NCBI GenBank assembly: GCA_018004935.1
Contig: JAGNBF010000078.1
Coordinates: forward strand, 1-34,877
DNA length: 34,877 nt
Direction: 5' to 3'
Source of the DNA: Chloroflexota bacterium
Lineage (GTDB): Bacteria; Chloroflexota; Anaerolineae; Promineifilales; Promineifilaceae
The position numbers and the translations under genes are program-made. Under the pieces are notes generated by a model. The model ran no database searches. It had not been told where the DNA came from and saw only the letters and a program-made list of their open reading frames with translations. Shown piece by piece: positions 5,358 through 13,895 of the stretch (its first letter is position 1; each line of letters opens with the position of its first letter).

Positions 5358-8075
5358 TTAATTAGCCGTGAGCGGCAGAAAAACCTTCAGAAAATCAACC
5401 AACGTCCCTGTGTCCCCATCCCCGTCAATATATGTTTCCACATTGCCCAACAAGTCAGTAGCCCGCACCTGGAAATAATACATTTCCCCTCGTTGTACGG
5501 ACACAGGAATGGTTGGTCCAAAAACGGCTGATGTGTCTGTGGTTGTCACTAACCAGGTTGTCCAGGTTCCTGTCGCGCCTATCCGATATTGCACATCATA
5601 ATAAGCAATACCAACCTCATTATCATTGCCTGCCCATGTCACGGTGAAAAAAAGATCTGTGGAACTGATCGGTGATGAAGCAGTTGATTCCGGGGGCGTA
5701 TCATCCAGAATGATGGCGTCACTATAAGTGGATGAGATGTTTCCGGCAAAGTCCCGATACTCCGTTTCCACCGTTTTCAGGCCATTCACCGCGCTTAACG
5801 TCCACACTTTGCTCGTCGAATAACTCTCCCAGGTACTCCAATTGCCATCATTATTGCGGAAGCGCATATCGGCCACACCATTGCCAGACCCAGTAGCGGA
5901 TAGGGCTAAATTAACAACCGGAGATGTCGTATAGGCATCATCGCCATTCACAATAATGGTACCTGTGGGTAAAGTATTATCTTGGGTGATACTCAGGTCT
6001 AACAGACCTCCCACCCCTGAATCATATTGCATCGCCTCAATACGGTAGGTTGTCCCGGCGAAGAGGGTCATATTTAGCCATGAGTTGAGGCCAACCCCAC
6101 CGTCATCATCACAGCCCTGGTTGACAAGTGAACCAAACGAACCCGTCCACACTGCCAGGACGGTATCATAACTGCTCCCATCCGTGGTGATATGGTAATT
6201 TCTGGTTACTGTGGGGGTAAAACGATACCAGACACTGCGGGATTGTTTGGGTACACCAATGGAGCCGCAGGGAGAAGCCGGATCATTGCCTTGAGTTGTT
6301 GCGGCTGTTGTATTCAGATTGACAATTGAAAAGGGGGTGGAAACTACAGTAACCGCACCTGTAAAGTCGTCATTTGCTGGCCCTGTACGGTATGAAATTG
6401 TATTTTGGTATAGGGCCATAATTGGACCGGCACTGCTGTTGTTATGACCACGAGCGAGCCAGGCAGACCAATATTGGTTGAAGGTGTTATCATTTTGGTG
6501 ATAGATGGTATCCCAGATGTTGATGACGCCCGCACTCTCCGTATATTGATCATCACCCTCATTGTTGCTATCCCACATATCCCATAAGGCTCCAGCCACG
6601 CGCCCTTCCACATCATCGCCATTATTCCACCCTGAGGTGCCCCAGGTGGGATTTTCGAGGTTCAAAGAGGCCCCATTATCCCAGCGATAATAGGGGTCAT
6701 TGTTTACCGCCATGGGCAGATATTCAGCCCAGCCTTCTACCCAGGCGCATCCCTGACTGCTAGAGAGCTGAATATAATGCGGGTTACAGTTGGGGATTGA
6801 GGGTAGGGTATAGCCGTAAATCGTATACATAATGTTATGACCATACTCATGACCCACCACCGTATCAGAAAGGGGATCTGAGCCAGTCAGATGGATATTA
6901 CCGCCATGTGCATAATACGTACCATCCGTACTATCAATTTTCCACTGCACTGTCGTGGGGCCTGCTGTCTCGACGGGGTTTTGGGTTGAGCCAGTTTCAA
7001 ACCAGATAAAACGCCAGGTGTCATTCAGGTCACGCTGGATCCAATAGGCACGTTCGTAGGTACTGCCATTGCTACTTACCCAGGAGCCAATGTCATGAGT
7101 GCCATCACTGAAAACGGTGACGGGGGTCTGTGTTCCGAAGGTGTTATTCACGCTGTTACTGGTTCCCCAATCAGGATTGACTGTCGCCAGCACATCGCCA
7201 TAAGGATTGTAATTAGTATAAGAGTACAGAAGGGTGCGAACACCGGCCGCCCCTGGATTGGTGACAGGGCCGCAGGAGTAATAGCCGTTGACGGTGGTGT
7301 AACACCAGGCCAGATGACCGCCGTTATCGCCGCGTACCAGCCGCACAATAAATTCTAAAGCGGGGGTATAGTTATCGGCACGGTCATAATATCCCCAACG
7401 ACCCGTAACGGTGAGTTGGCCCAGTTCAGGAGGTTGGATAGCGGCCGCGCTGTCTGTTTCCGCAGGTATAATCCCCAGGGTTACATCCCCTTCAACATCT
7501 ACAGGCGGAGCACCGGCTGTGTTGCTCCCTTCTATGATTTGACCATCGCCCAGAGCGAGCAGTTCACCGGCCTGAATGCGTTCTGTTTCCAAGATAGGGG
7601 CGTAGCCAGCCTGCCCCTCAGTCTGCCCCACCGACAAATACAATCCGGCCATATCACCCCACTGTTCTTCGCTGGTGACGGTCCTAAAGGCCCGACAAAA
7701 CAGGGGCATATTCCCTTTACCGTTAAAAACTATGGAAGCCACCAGCGCCTGGGGCTGGTAGGCCATTAGGTCGCCCTGCCAGGAGAGATCGCCGCTCAAT
7801 AGGTGGGCTTCTGGCGGCAGTTCCAGGGTGATGAGAGTATTGGGGGCGTCCAGGATGCTTATAACATTGCAGGTCAGGGTCGCGGCCGCGCCCAGTTTCG
7901 GGTAGTGATCAATGACCAGCGTTGCCGTAATGGGGGTAGCTGGGGGCACGGAACGCCTGTCTTCTGGCTCCGCCTGAGCGGTATTGACCAGGCTTATACT
8001 GATAATGAAGAGCAAAACCAGGTATAACCAGAACTGTAGCGCTCTGTTTCGCGATGCAGACATGAACAGATACAT
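5358..8075 (-). CDS. Large secreted zinc metalloprotease with C-terminal Ig/Fn3-like domains
   Basis: 905 aa. ATG at 8075 has a strong GGAGG site 6-7 bases upstream. Residues 1-35 form a signal peptide (hydrophobic run ending NTAQA). Residues about 50-155 form a domain shared with the next upstream gene (see the lipoprotein at 8509-9132). HEYGHNIMY at 409-417 is a zinc-binding HEXXH motif, followed by CAWVEGWAEYLP (443-454) whose Glu is a candidate third ligand, as in gluzincin-type peptidases. After the peptidase comes a PPC-like beta domain (about 560-700), then two Ig/fibronectin-type domains ending FQVRATDLLGN. Predicted extracellular; substrate unknown. Octamers at 7441 and 7882. Confidence 0.88.
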   Translation of the reverse strand: MYLFMSASRNRALQFWLYLVLLFIISISLVNTAQAEPEDRRSVPPATPITATLVIDHYPKLGAAATLTCNVISILDAPNTLITLELPPEAHLLSGDLSWQGDLMAYQPQALVASIVFNGKGNMPLFCRAFRTVTSEEQWGDMAGLYLSVGQTEGQAGYAPILETERIQAGELLALGDGQIIEGSNTAGAPPVDVEGDVTLGIIPAETDSAAAIQPPELGQLTVTGRWGYYDRADNYTPALEFIVRLVRGDNGGHLAWCYTTVNGYYSCGPVTNPGAAGVRTLLYSYTNYNPYGDVLATVNPDWGTSNSVNNTFGTQTPVTVFSDGTHDIGSWVSSNGSTYERAYWIQRDLNDTWRFIWFETGSTQNPVETAGPTTVQWKIDSTDGTYYAHGGNIHLTGSDPLSDTVVGHEYGHNIMYTIYGYTLPSIPNCNPHYIQLSSSQGCAWVEGWAEYLPMAVNNDPYYRWDNGASLNLENPTWGTSGWNNGDDVEGRVAGALWDMWDSNNEGDDQYTESAGVINIWDTIYHQNDNTFNQYWSAWLARGHNNSSAGPIMALYQNTISYRTGPANDDFTGAVTVVSTPFSIVNLNTTAATTQGNDPASPCGSIGVPKQSRSVWYRFTPTVTRNYHITTDGSSYDTVLAVWTGSFGSLVNQGCDDDGGVGLNSWLNMTLFAGTTYRIEAMQYDSGVGGLLDLSITQDNTLPTGTIIVNGDDAYTTSPVVNLALSATGSGNGVADMRFRNNDGNWSTWESYSTSKVWTLSAVNGLKTVETEYRDFAGNISSTYSDAIILDDTPPESTASSPISSTDLFFTVTWAGNDNEVGIAYYDVQYRIGATGTWTTWLVTTTDTSAVFGPTIPVSVQRGEMYYFQVRATDLLGNVETYIDGDGDTGTLVDFLKVFLPLTAN

Positions 8076-8218
8076 GGGAAACCTCCGTGATATATAACGA
8101 TAAGCAAACCAAATGGTTGAGTCACAGCTTTAGTTGTTGTTCGGAACCAGTCCATGAGGATGGGGGCAATCTTGGGATGGCACCCAAAAAGAAAACCGTA
8201 CTGAAAAACGGACAAATA

Positions 8219-8372
8219 CTAAGTGAACATCTAAAAATAACTTCCCGATTTAGACCTGACAGGTTTCCGAAAACCTGTCAGGTCTGTGCGGAACTTATTT
8301 TTGGACGATTACTAAGTATTCGTGCGTTTTTAATTTGACGATTTGTTGTGGCAGGTCGCCTGACCGAACCAC
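8219..8372 (+). repeat. Family R2 repeat: CCTGACAGG hairpin plus GGTCNCCTGACC block
   Basis: Contains CATCTAAAAATAACTTCCCG, then a perfect hairpin GACCTGACAGGTTT/AAACCTGTCAGGTC, then a spacer and a conserved block like TGTGGC-GGTC-CCTGACCG-CCAC. Related copies are at 9601, 11045, 17062, 28845 (degenerate) and 30215. No coding capacity. It fills most of the gap between the protease and the lipoprotein gene, next to an R1 element. Confidence 0.8.
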
Positions 8373-8376
8373 TTAT

Positions 8377-8487
8377 GGTTCTTGGGGAATTAAAGGGGTT
8401 GACACCAGATGTAGGGGTTGGCCTTGTGCCTGCCCCGTGTAGGGCAACCACAAGGGTTGCCCGTACCCCACGAAACCCCAAAGAACC
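8377..8487 (+). repeat. Family R1 111-bp element, copy B
   Basis: Same ends (GGTTCTT / AAGAACC) and inner nested hairpin as the copy at 4901. It abuts the R2 element on its left. Confidence 0.85.
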
Positions 8488-8508
8488 TCACTTATTTCTG
8501 AACGATGA

Positions 8509-9132
8509 CTAAGGGCTGGGGTTAACGGGGGGAGGGGATGGGTCAGCGTCGTTTGTGAGGGGAGTGGATGAGGAGCCAAAACCGAGCTGACTGAAGGTTT
8601 CGTTTACATGCAGGTAAATATAGGCCGCATCGCCCCATACATCACCATTTTCCAGCGGCCGCAATGCTTTTCCTTCCAGGACCTTATCCCCGATTGTGGT
8701 AAACACGATTGTTGCCGTTAAAATTTGAGAGACGTTGGCCGCCAGATCTCCTTGCCATTCTAGAGAACCGGCGGTGAGGGTGGTGCCTTGTGGAAGAATG
8801 ATGGTGGCTGTGGTTCCGGGGGCATCGAGAATGGAGTCAAAAGTCAATACCATCTCTACTGGCTCATTTAGACGTGGTAAGTAAGGTAACCAGAGTCGGG
8901 TTGTGATGGGTGTAGCCGGATTACTCGCGCCTGATTCTACTGTTTGTGCCGGTAAAAGGGACGGCGTCGCGGCCGCAGATGAAGGTTGAATGGTTGCGGC
9001 CGCGGGTGATAGGTGTGAAGGAGCAATTGAGGGGATGGTTTCCGGTTCTGGTGTGGCACAGGCAACGAGTAGCCACAGAAATAACCCTGTCAGAATCTGT
9101 TGTGTTTTTGTCACGTGTTGTTGTCTTTTCAT
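8509..9132 (-). CDS. Lipoprotein sharing a domain with the neighbouring metalloprotease
   Basis: 207 aa. Signal peptide with lipobox LVAC (Cys about residue 25), then a Pro/Ser/Thr-rich linker, then a domain of about 110 residues. That domain aligns by eye with residues 50-155 of the protease at 5358-8075: both have ILDAP-T, a LP strand, WQGDL, a repeated Q-L-A-IVF, and WGD-A-YL-V. I do not recognise this domain as a named family; a beta-sandwich is likely from strand periodicity. The gene's 5' edge was hit by an R3 element whose duplicated target starts about two bases upstream of the ATG (9132). Three octamers (8655, 8969, 8996). Confidence 0.75.
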   Translation of the reverse strand: MKRQQHVTKTQQILTGLFLWLLVACATPEPETIPSIAPSHLSPAAATIQPSSAAATPSLLPAQTVESGASNPATPITTRLWLPYLPRLNEPVEMVLTFDSILDAPGTTATIILPQGTTLTAGSLEWQGDLAANVSQILTATIVFTTIGDKVLEGKALRPLENGDVWGDAAYIYLHVNETFSQLGFGSSSTPLTNDADPSPPPVNPSP

Positions 9133-9142
9133 TCGTTTACCT

Positions 9143-9300
9143 GTAAGCGTTCAGTTATCCCGCCCGGTGGTCAAACCACCGGGCTAAACATACGGAGCTT
9201 TGTGGGCTAAAACCCCAGGCCAGCGGCCTTTGTAACCATAGCCCGGTCGTTTTACATCCGGGCGGGTCTGGCGGATGAATTTATATGACTGAACGCTTAC
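9143..9300. mobile_element. Family R3 non-autonomous element, 158 bp, with terminal inverted repeats
   Basis: Bounded by perfect 13-bp inverted repeats GTAAGCGTTCAGT (9143-9155) and ACTGAACGCTTAC (9288-9300). Flanked by the direct repeat GTTTACCT (9135-9142 and 9301-9308), a likely target duplication. The inside holds two G/C-rich hairpins (GCCCGGTGGT/ACCACCGGGC type) and no ORF. Internally related copies lie at 10165 and 26230, and a 53-bp version with the same ends is at 17569. Confidence 0.85.
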
Positions 9301-9308
9301 GTTTACCT

Positions 9309-9600
9309 GAAGTAATTTTGCGTGAACCCTTAACTTTGGTAACCGTTCAGTCCAGAGACTATATTGGGCCATTTTGAATGACATCAACAGATTTTGAAAG
9401 GACGGATCAAAGGCGACCTCTAGAAAATCCGTTTATTTCTTAATCCGTTGTTGCAACTCAACTGCACGGTTACTAATTTTGTTCTCTGCTATGATAAACG
9501 CAAGAAAATATTTTTTTGTGTGCCAATTTTGGATTTGGTATGCGACTTTCCCCCTCGTGCTCTTTCCTCTCACTCCAACCTATACTGGGCAGGTGTAGGG
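9309..9600. other. Intergenic stretch without a recognised feature
   Basis: A/T-rich spacer between the R3 element and the next R2 remnant. It probably contains the displaced original upstream region of the lipoprotein gene (minus strand). I see no convincing ORF, RNA fold or promoter pair. Confidence 0.4.
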
Positions 9601-9735
9601 AGTATCTAAAAATAACTGGCTCGGTCAGGAGACTGGTCACAGCAAAAAGGGAAGTTATTCTTAGACAGCTCCTTAGTGAGCATCTAAAAATAACTTCCCG
9701 ATTTTAGACCTGACAGGTTTCTGAGCAACAGTTGA
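9601..9735. repeat. Family R2 repeat, rearranged copy
   Basis: Two pieces of the R2 family lie side by side: an inverted GGCTCGGTCAGGAGAC block (9618 onward) and a direct TCTAAAAATAACTTCCCG plus GACCTGACAGG piece that breaks off after the left half of the hairpin. Looks like a truncated or recombined copy. Confidence 0.7.
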
Positions 9736-9829
9736 ATAATTATAAGACTTACACGCTGTGGCCCGTGCCCCATCGCGCCACACCGAGTACGGCCAGGAGA
9801 GCGGCTCCAGCAACCCCGTAAGTCCTAAA

Positions 9830-9941
9830 GGTTCTTTGGGAATTCAGGGGCTTGACACCAGATGTAGGGGCGGGCCTTATGTCTGCCCCGTGTGGGGCCA
9901 ACCACAAGGGTTGCCTGTACCCCACAAAACCCCAAAGAACC
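9830..9941 (+). repeat. Family R1 111-bp element, copy C
   Basis: GGTTCTTTGGGAATTCAGG at the left end and CCCCAAAGAACC at the right end, the most nearly perfect terminal inverted repeats of all copies, with the nested CCTTAT/GCCCC...GGGGC hairpin inside. Confidence 0.85.
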
Positions 9942-10008
9942 GTCCTAAATGAATGACTCGGCATTGGGGCGTACTCGAAACCGGCAAACCTGCTGTTGCC
10001 GCAAAAAA

Positions 10009-10082
10009 TACCCCCGGACGGACTTGAACCATCAACCTGCGCGTTAGGAGTGCGCTGCTCTGTCCTATTGAGCTACGAGGGC
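10009..10082 (-). tRNA. tRNA-Arg (anticodon CCT)
   Basis: On the minus strand a 74-nt cloverleaf folds. Acceptor GCCCTCG pairs with CGGGGGT (one G-U), with discriminator A and no encoded CCA. The D arm is AGCTC...GAGC. The anticodon arm GCGCA/TGCGC-type stem encloses ACTCCTAAC, giving anticodon CCT, read as Arg (AGG). The T arm GATGG-TTCAAGT-CCGTC has one G-U pair. No integrase or duplicated 3' end is visible beside it. Confidence 0.93.
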
Positions 10083-10164
10083 GGAAAGTTGTTAGAATTA
10101 TAGCGATATTACGGCTTCTTATCCAGGTTTGGTAGCCATTCTCAATTTGAAGGGTAAGCATTCC

Positions 10165-10262
10165 CTTAATCCGCCCGGCGGTTTGACCGCCGGGCTATCA
10201 GTACCAGGCCAACGGCCTTCGTAAGTATAGCTCGGCCCGTTTTACGGCCGGGCGGCCTCTGC
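10165..10262 (+). repeat. Family R3 internal segment without its ends
   Basis: Two hairpins, CCGCCCGGCGGT/ACCGCCGGGC and GCCCGTTTTACGG-type, separated by CAGGCCAACGGCCTT. Sequence and order match the inside of the R3 element at 9143-9300, but the GTAAGCGTTCAG ends are missing. The remaining bases up to the next gene show nothing recognisable. Confidence 0.7.
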
Positions 10263-10469
10263 ATTTGTTGAGGCTCAGGCCAAATTGAGAATTACTGCAG
10301 GTTTGGTAAAGGGCTTGTTTTTTTTGTTGCCCTGAGTTAAACCAGAGGATTAGCTTTTCAGGTTCTACCCGCTCGCACGTGGCAAACAAGGGCGGTGATA
10401 GCCATTGGCTTATTTAAGGGGCACATTATGGCCTGTCACAAAGGCAAGGCTGTTTTTTAGTGGTGAAGG

Positions 10470-10880
10470 ATGCAGAACGTCAAATTTTTACCCATTTTTG
10501 CTTATGGCACCCTGATGCCTGGTCAGCCCAACTATTACATTTGGGCGCAATACGTTCTACGCACAGAGCCAGCCACCTTTCCTCGCGGCCGCATCCATCA
10601 CCTGGGTGGGTTTCCTATGCTCAGCGAAGGGGGTGACTCCTCTGTCCAGGGCTACCTGGTAGAAATCGCTCCTGCCGTTTATGAAGAATGCCTGGAAGAC
10701 CTGGATTATCTAGAAAATTATCGCCCTGACGATCCCGAACGAAGTTTATATCAACGGGTAGAACGGGAAGTAGAGCTGGCATGCGGCCGCAAAACCCAGG
10801 CGTGGGTCTATGTGGGCAATTCTGCCGTAACCTCCCGATACCCGGTTATTACCTCTGGAGATTGGTCCCGCCTGGGTTAA
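10470..10880 (+). CDS. Gamma-glutamylcyclotransferase-like (AIG2/GGCT fold) protein
   Basis: 136 aa. The family hallmark is the N-terminal FAYGTLMPGQPNYY, the substrate-binding loop after the first strand, followed by GRIHHLGGFPML, VQGYLVEIAP, and LEDLDYLENYRP with the catalytic-type acidic residues (E/D). Family members cyclise gamma-glutamyl amines or trim modified amino acids; the substrate cannot be read from sequence. Length is normal for the family. Octamers at 10585 and 10783 encode Arg-Gly-Arg and Cys-Gly-Arg. Stands alone between repeats. Confidence 0.88.
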   Translation: MQNVKFLPIFAYGTLMPGQPNYYIWAQYVLRTEPATFPRGRIHHLGGFPMLSEGGDSSVQGYLVEIAPAVYEECLEDLDYLENYRPDDPERSLYQRVEREVELACGRKTQAWVYVGNSAVTSRYPVITSGDWSRLG

Positions 10881-10916
10881 GGCTATGACTCTTTTGGCTC
10901 TTTAGGAATGGGTATT

Positions 10917-11026
10917 GGTTCTTTGGGAATTCAGGGGGTAGACACCAGATGTACGGGCTGGCCTTGTGCCTGCCCGTGTGGGGCAATCACAAGGGTTGCC
11001 CGTACCCCACGAAATCCTGAAGACCC
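10917..11026 (+). repeat. Family R1 111-bp element, copy D
   Basis: GGTTCTTTGGG left end, the same inner hairpin, and a degenerate right end. A piece of R2 (inverted GGTCAGAAGACCGGCCACAGC block) follows at 11045-11085. Confidence 0.8.
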
Positions 11027-11044
11027 AATAACTTGTTCTCAAGA

Positions 11045-11312
11045 GTGGCACGGTCAGAAGACCGGCCACAGCAAATCGCAAAATTAAATATAGCTATACC
11101 CGTCAGAAACCGGGTTTTTCTCTTGCAGGACATGAGTTGGCCTAAGCAAAACCCGGTTTTTCCAGCGAGGCTATATAGTTACAATTAAATAACAGTCCGA
11201 ATATATTACCCGGAGATGACGATCATCTTTTTGTATCTATACAGGGGGGGGATGGCTCTGCCTGAGCTTGTCGAAGGCGGAGCCGGGCTTTGACAAGCTC
11301 AGCCCTCAATGA
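11045..11312. repeat. R2 fragment and two further hairpins upstream of phosphofructokinase
   Basis: 11045-11085 is the reverse complement of the R2 GGTCTCCTGACC block. About 11106-11162 holds AAACCGGGTTTT and AAAACCCGGTTT, an inverted repeat with a loop of about 30 nt. About 11255-11312 holds a CTGAGCTTGTCGAAGGC / GCTTTGACAAGCTCAGC hairpin, a type scattered in many bacterial genomes. Together they fill the gap; no promoter was confidently seen. Confidence 0.65.
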
Positions 11313-11393
11313 CGTGTATCGTTACATCTTTTTAACTGTCGCCATCGGCCAATGAGGGAGTTAGTTTCGGACGCTCATGAAGGATAGTTGAAC

Positions 11394-13634
11394 ATGATGA
11401 AACGAATTGGTGTGTTGACCAGTGGGGGTGATGCCCCAGGGATGAATGCGGCTGTCCGCGCTGTTGTGCGGACAGCCCTGGATAAAAATGTGCAGGTGTT
11501 AGCAATTTATGAAGGCTATCAGGGTATGGTAGACGGGGGTGAACGTATTCGCCCTATGGGCTGGAATGAAGTGGGCGGTATTTTGCAACAGGGGGGCACG
11601 ATTATTGGTTCGGCCCGTTGCGCCGCCTTCCGGGAACGTGCCGGGCGGCTCCAGGCAGTCATGCATTTGATCGAACAGGGGATAGAGGGGTTAATTGTTA
11701 TTGGGGGAGATGGGAGCCTGACCGGAGCCCAAATCTTATTTGATGAATGGCCCGATCTGGTGCGCGAACTGGTAGAAACAGGACAAATCAGCCCTAACGC
11801 GGCCGCGAATCATCCCCGTCTCCCCATCATTGGCCTTATCGGTTCCATTGACAACGACATGTACGGCTCCGATATCACCATTGGTGCCGATACTGCCCTG
11901 CGTCGTATCATGGATGCAGTAGACGCCATCTCCAGCACAGCCGCCAGCCATCAGCGCTCTTTTGTCGTAGAAGTGATGGGGCGTCGTTGTGGTTATTTGG
12001 CCCTGATGAGTGCCCTGGCCTGCGGCGCTGACTGGGTACTCATTCCCGAAAGCCCGCCCGATCTAGACAATTGGGAAGACAAAATGGCCGAAGTTTTACA
12101 TCTTGGTCGTCAGGTGGGGCGGCGCGACAGCATCGTCATTGTGGCCGAAGGGGCGCAGGATCGTTACGGCAACCCCATCAGCAGTAAATATGTGAAGGAA
12201 GTATTAGAAAAGAAAATCGGTGAAGATACCCGCATTACCGTGTTAGGGCATGTGCAACGGGGTGGTGCACCTACCGCTTTTGACCGGAACCTGAGCACAC
12301 TTTTGGGCGCGGCCGCGGTCGAAACCCTTCTATCCCCCCGTTACCACACCACCCCCTATGTCATGGGTATGCGTAACAACCGCATCACCCAAACCCCCCT
12401 GCGTGAATGCCTCCGCATCACCAACGAAATTAACGAAGCCGTGCGCCAGCGGGATTTTAAGAAAGCGATGGAACTACGTGGTAACAGCTTTCAGCAATCC
12501 TTCCGTACCACCCGGACATTAGTACGTGCCCTGCCCCATGATCCCGTGCCCGGCCAACGCCGTCTGCGTCTGGCCATCGTCAATGCTGGCTCCCCCGCCC
12601 CAGGAGTCAACACCACCGTGCGGGCCGCCGTCCGTATCGGGCTGGATAAAGGGCACATCATGTTAGGTGTCTATCATGGCTTCAAAGGGCTGATCAAAGG
12701 GGACATTCACGACATGAATTGGAAAAGCGTCAACGGCTGGGCCATTCGTGGTGGCTCAGAACTGGGAAGTAACCGGTACATACCCCAGGCCAGCGATTTT
12801 TACACCATTGCCCGCAATCTGGAAGAGCATAAGATAGATGGCCTGTTGATGATTGGGGGCTGGGATGGTTATCAAAGCATTTTGGAGTTGTATAACCGGC
12901 GCGACTCCTTCCCCGCTTTTAACATTCCCATGATTTGCCTGCCAGCCTCTATTAACAACGGGTTGCCGGGGGCAGAATTCAGCGTTGGTGCCGATACCGC
13001 TCTCAACAGTATCATTGAAGCCGTAGACAAAATTAAACAATCCGCCGTTGCCTCACGCCGTACCTTTGTGGTGGAAGTTATGGGGCGTTATTGCGGGTAC
13101 CTGGCCTTGATGAGCGCCCTGGCTACCGGAGCCGAACGAGTCTATCTGCATGAGGAAGGTATTGCCCTGGTGGATCTGGTCAAGGATGTGCAACAATTAC
13201 GTGATGGATTTGCCCAGGGCAAACGAGTTGGGTTGATGATTCGTAATGAAATGGCCAACACCATTTACACCACACAATTTATCAGCGCCCTCTTTGAGGA
13301 AGAAGGGGGAGACCTGTTTGATGTGCGGCAGGCTATTTTGGGACATTTGCAACAAGGGGGTAGCCCTTCTCCCTTTGACCGCATCCAGGCTTGTCGCTTT
13401 GCCAGTGACTGTATAGATTTTTTGGAAGAGCAAGTGGGACAAACGGAACCACTCAGTGCCTGCATTGGTTTGGTGGAAGGGCATATGCGTTTCACCGAAC
13501 TCCGTGACATTCCCCGTATGATGAATATGGAAGCCGCCCGCCCTAAGAAACAATGGTGGATGGAGTTACGCAGTATTGCCCGGATTTTGGCGCAACCTGC
13601 TCCACAAGATCGGCCTGAAGATCCCAATCGTTAA
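11394..13634 (+). CDS. Fused double-domain 6-phosphofructokinase
   Basis: 746 aa, two PFK domains in one chain (about 1-375 and 390-746). The N-half is catalytically complete: TSGGDAPGMNAA (9-20), IGGDGS (103-108), SIDND with catalytic Asp153, and MGRRCGYLA. Gly in GGDGS and in IGSIDND (not Asp and Lys) points to ATP rather than pyrophosphate as donor. In the C-half the same positions are changed: NAGSPAPGVN, GGWDGY and SINNG, with Asn521 replacing the catalytic Asp. The C-half is therefore probably non-catalytic, possibly effector-binding, as in eukaryotic PFK. ATG 11394 is 9 bases after AAGGA. Octamers at 11799 and 12309. Confidence 0.93.
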   Translation: MMKRIGVLTSGGDAPGMNAAVRAVVRTALDKNVQVLAIYEGYQGMVDGGERIRPMGWNEVGGILQQGGTIIGSARCAAFRERAGRLQAVMHLIEQGIEGLIVIGGDGSLTGAQILFDEWPDLVRELVETGQISPNAAANHPRLPIIGLIGSIDNDMYGSDITIGADTALRRIMDAVDAISSTAASHQRSFVVEVMGRRCGYLALMSALACGADWVLIPESPPDLDNWEDKMAEVLHLGRQVGRRDSIVIVAEGAQDRYGNPISSKYVKEVLEKKIGEDTRITVLGHVQRGGAPTAFDRNLSTLLGAAAVETLLSPRYHTTPYVMGMRNNRITQTPLRECLRITNEINEAVRQRDFKKAMELRGNSFQQSFRTTRTLVRALPHDPVPGQRRLRLAIVNAGSPAPGVNTTVRAAVRIGLDKGHIMLGVYHGFKGLIKGDIHDMNWKSVNGWAIRGGSELGSNRYIPQASDFYTIARNLEEHKIDGLLMIGGWDGYQSILELYNRRDSFPAFNIPMICLPASINNGLPGAEFSVGADTALNSIIEAVDKIKQSAVASRRTFVVEVMGRYCGYLALMSALATGAERVYLHEEGIALVDLVKDVQQLRDGFAQGKRVGLMIRNEMANTIYTTQFISALFEEEGGDLFDVRQAILGHLQQGGSPSPFDRIQACRFASDCIDFLEEQVGQTEPLSACIGLVEGHMRFTELRDIPRMMNMEAARPKKQWWMELRSIARILAQPAPQDRPEDPNR

Positions 13635-13670
13635 TCTGAATCAGGCAGAAGTAAAGAGGTTTTGCCCCGG

Positions 13671-13870
13671 TAAGCGTTCAGTTACCCAGAGTGATTGCCT
13701 ACTCACCAGAATAAACTCATTCGGCGGGCAAAATCGGGGGCTTCGCCCCGATTTTGCCCGCCTTAAAAAATTCCCCGCCCCTGGGGCGGGGTTGGGGTTG
13801 GGGAACTCCGAGTATGCAATCGCCCTATTCAGTTACCCCACCCGGGGATCAAACCGCCAGGCCGTGTAAA
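13671..13870. repeat. R3-type ends with an R4 composite palindrome between them
   Basis: GTAAGCGTTCAGTTACCC at 13669-13686 and CAGTTACCCCACCCGGGG near 13829 resemble R3 ends. Between them is R4. A perfect 17-bp palindrome (GGCGGGCAAAATCGGGG and complement, 13723-13762) is followed by the module TTCCCCGCCCCTGGGGCGGG, then GTTGGGGTTGGGG, up to 13803. R4 may double as a terminator for the phosphofructokinase. Confidence 0.75.
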
Positions 13871-13895
13871 GCTATACTAATCTCTCAGTCTCCCT

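Noticed and set aside
10009-10082. tRNA-Arg as an integration site of a genomic island
   Set aside because: No integrase gene and no duplicated tRNA 3' end were found in the window.
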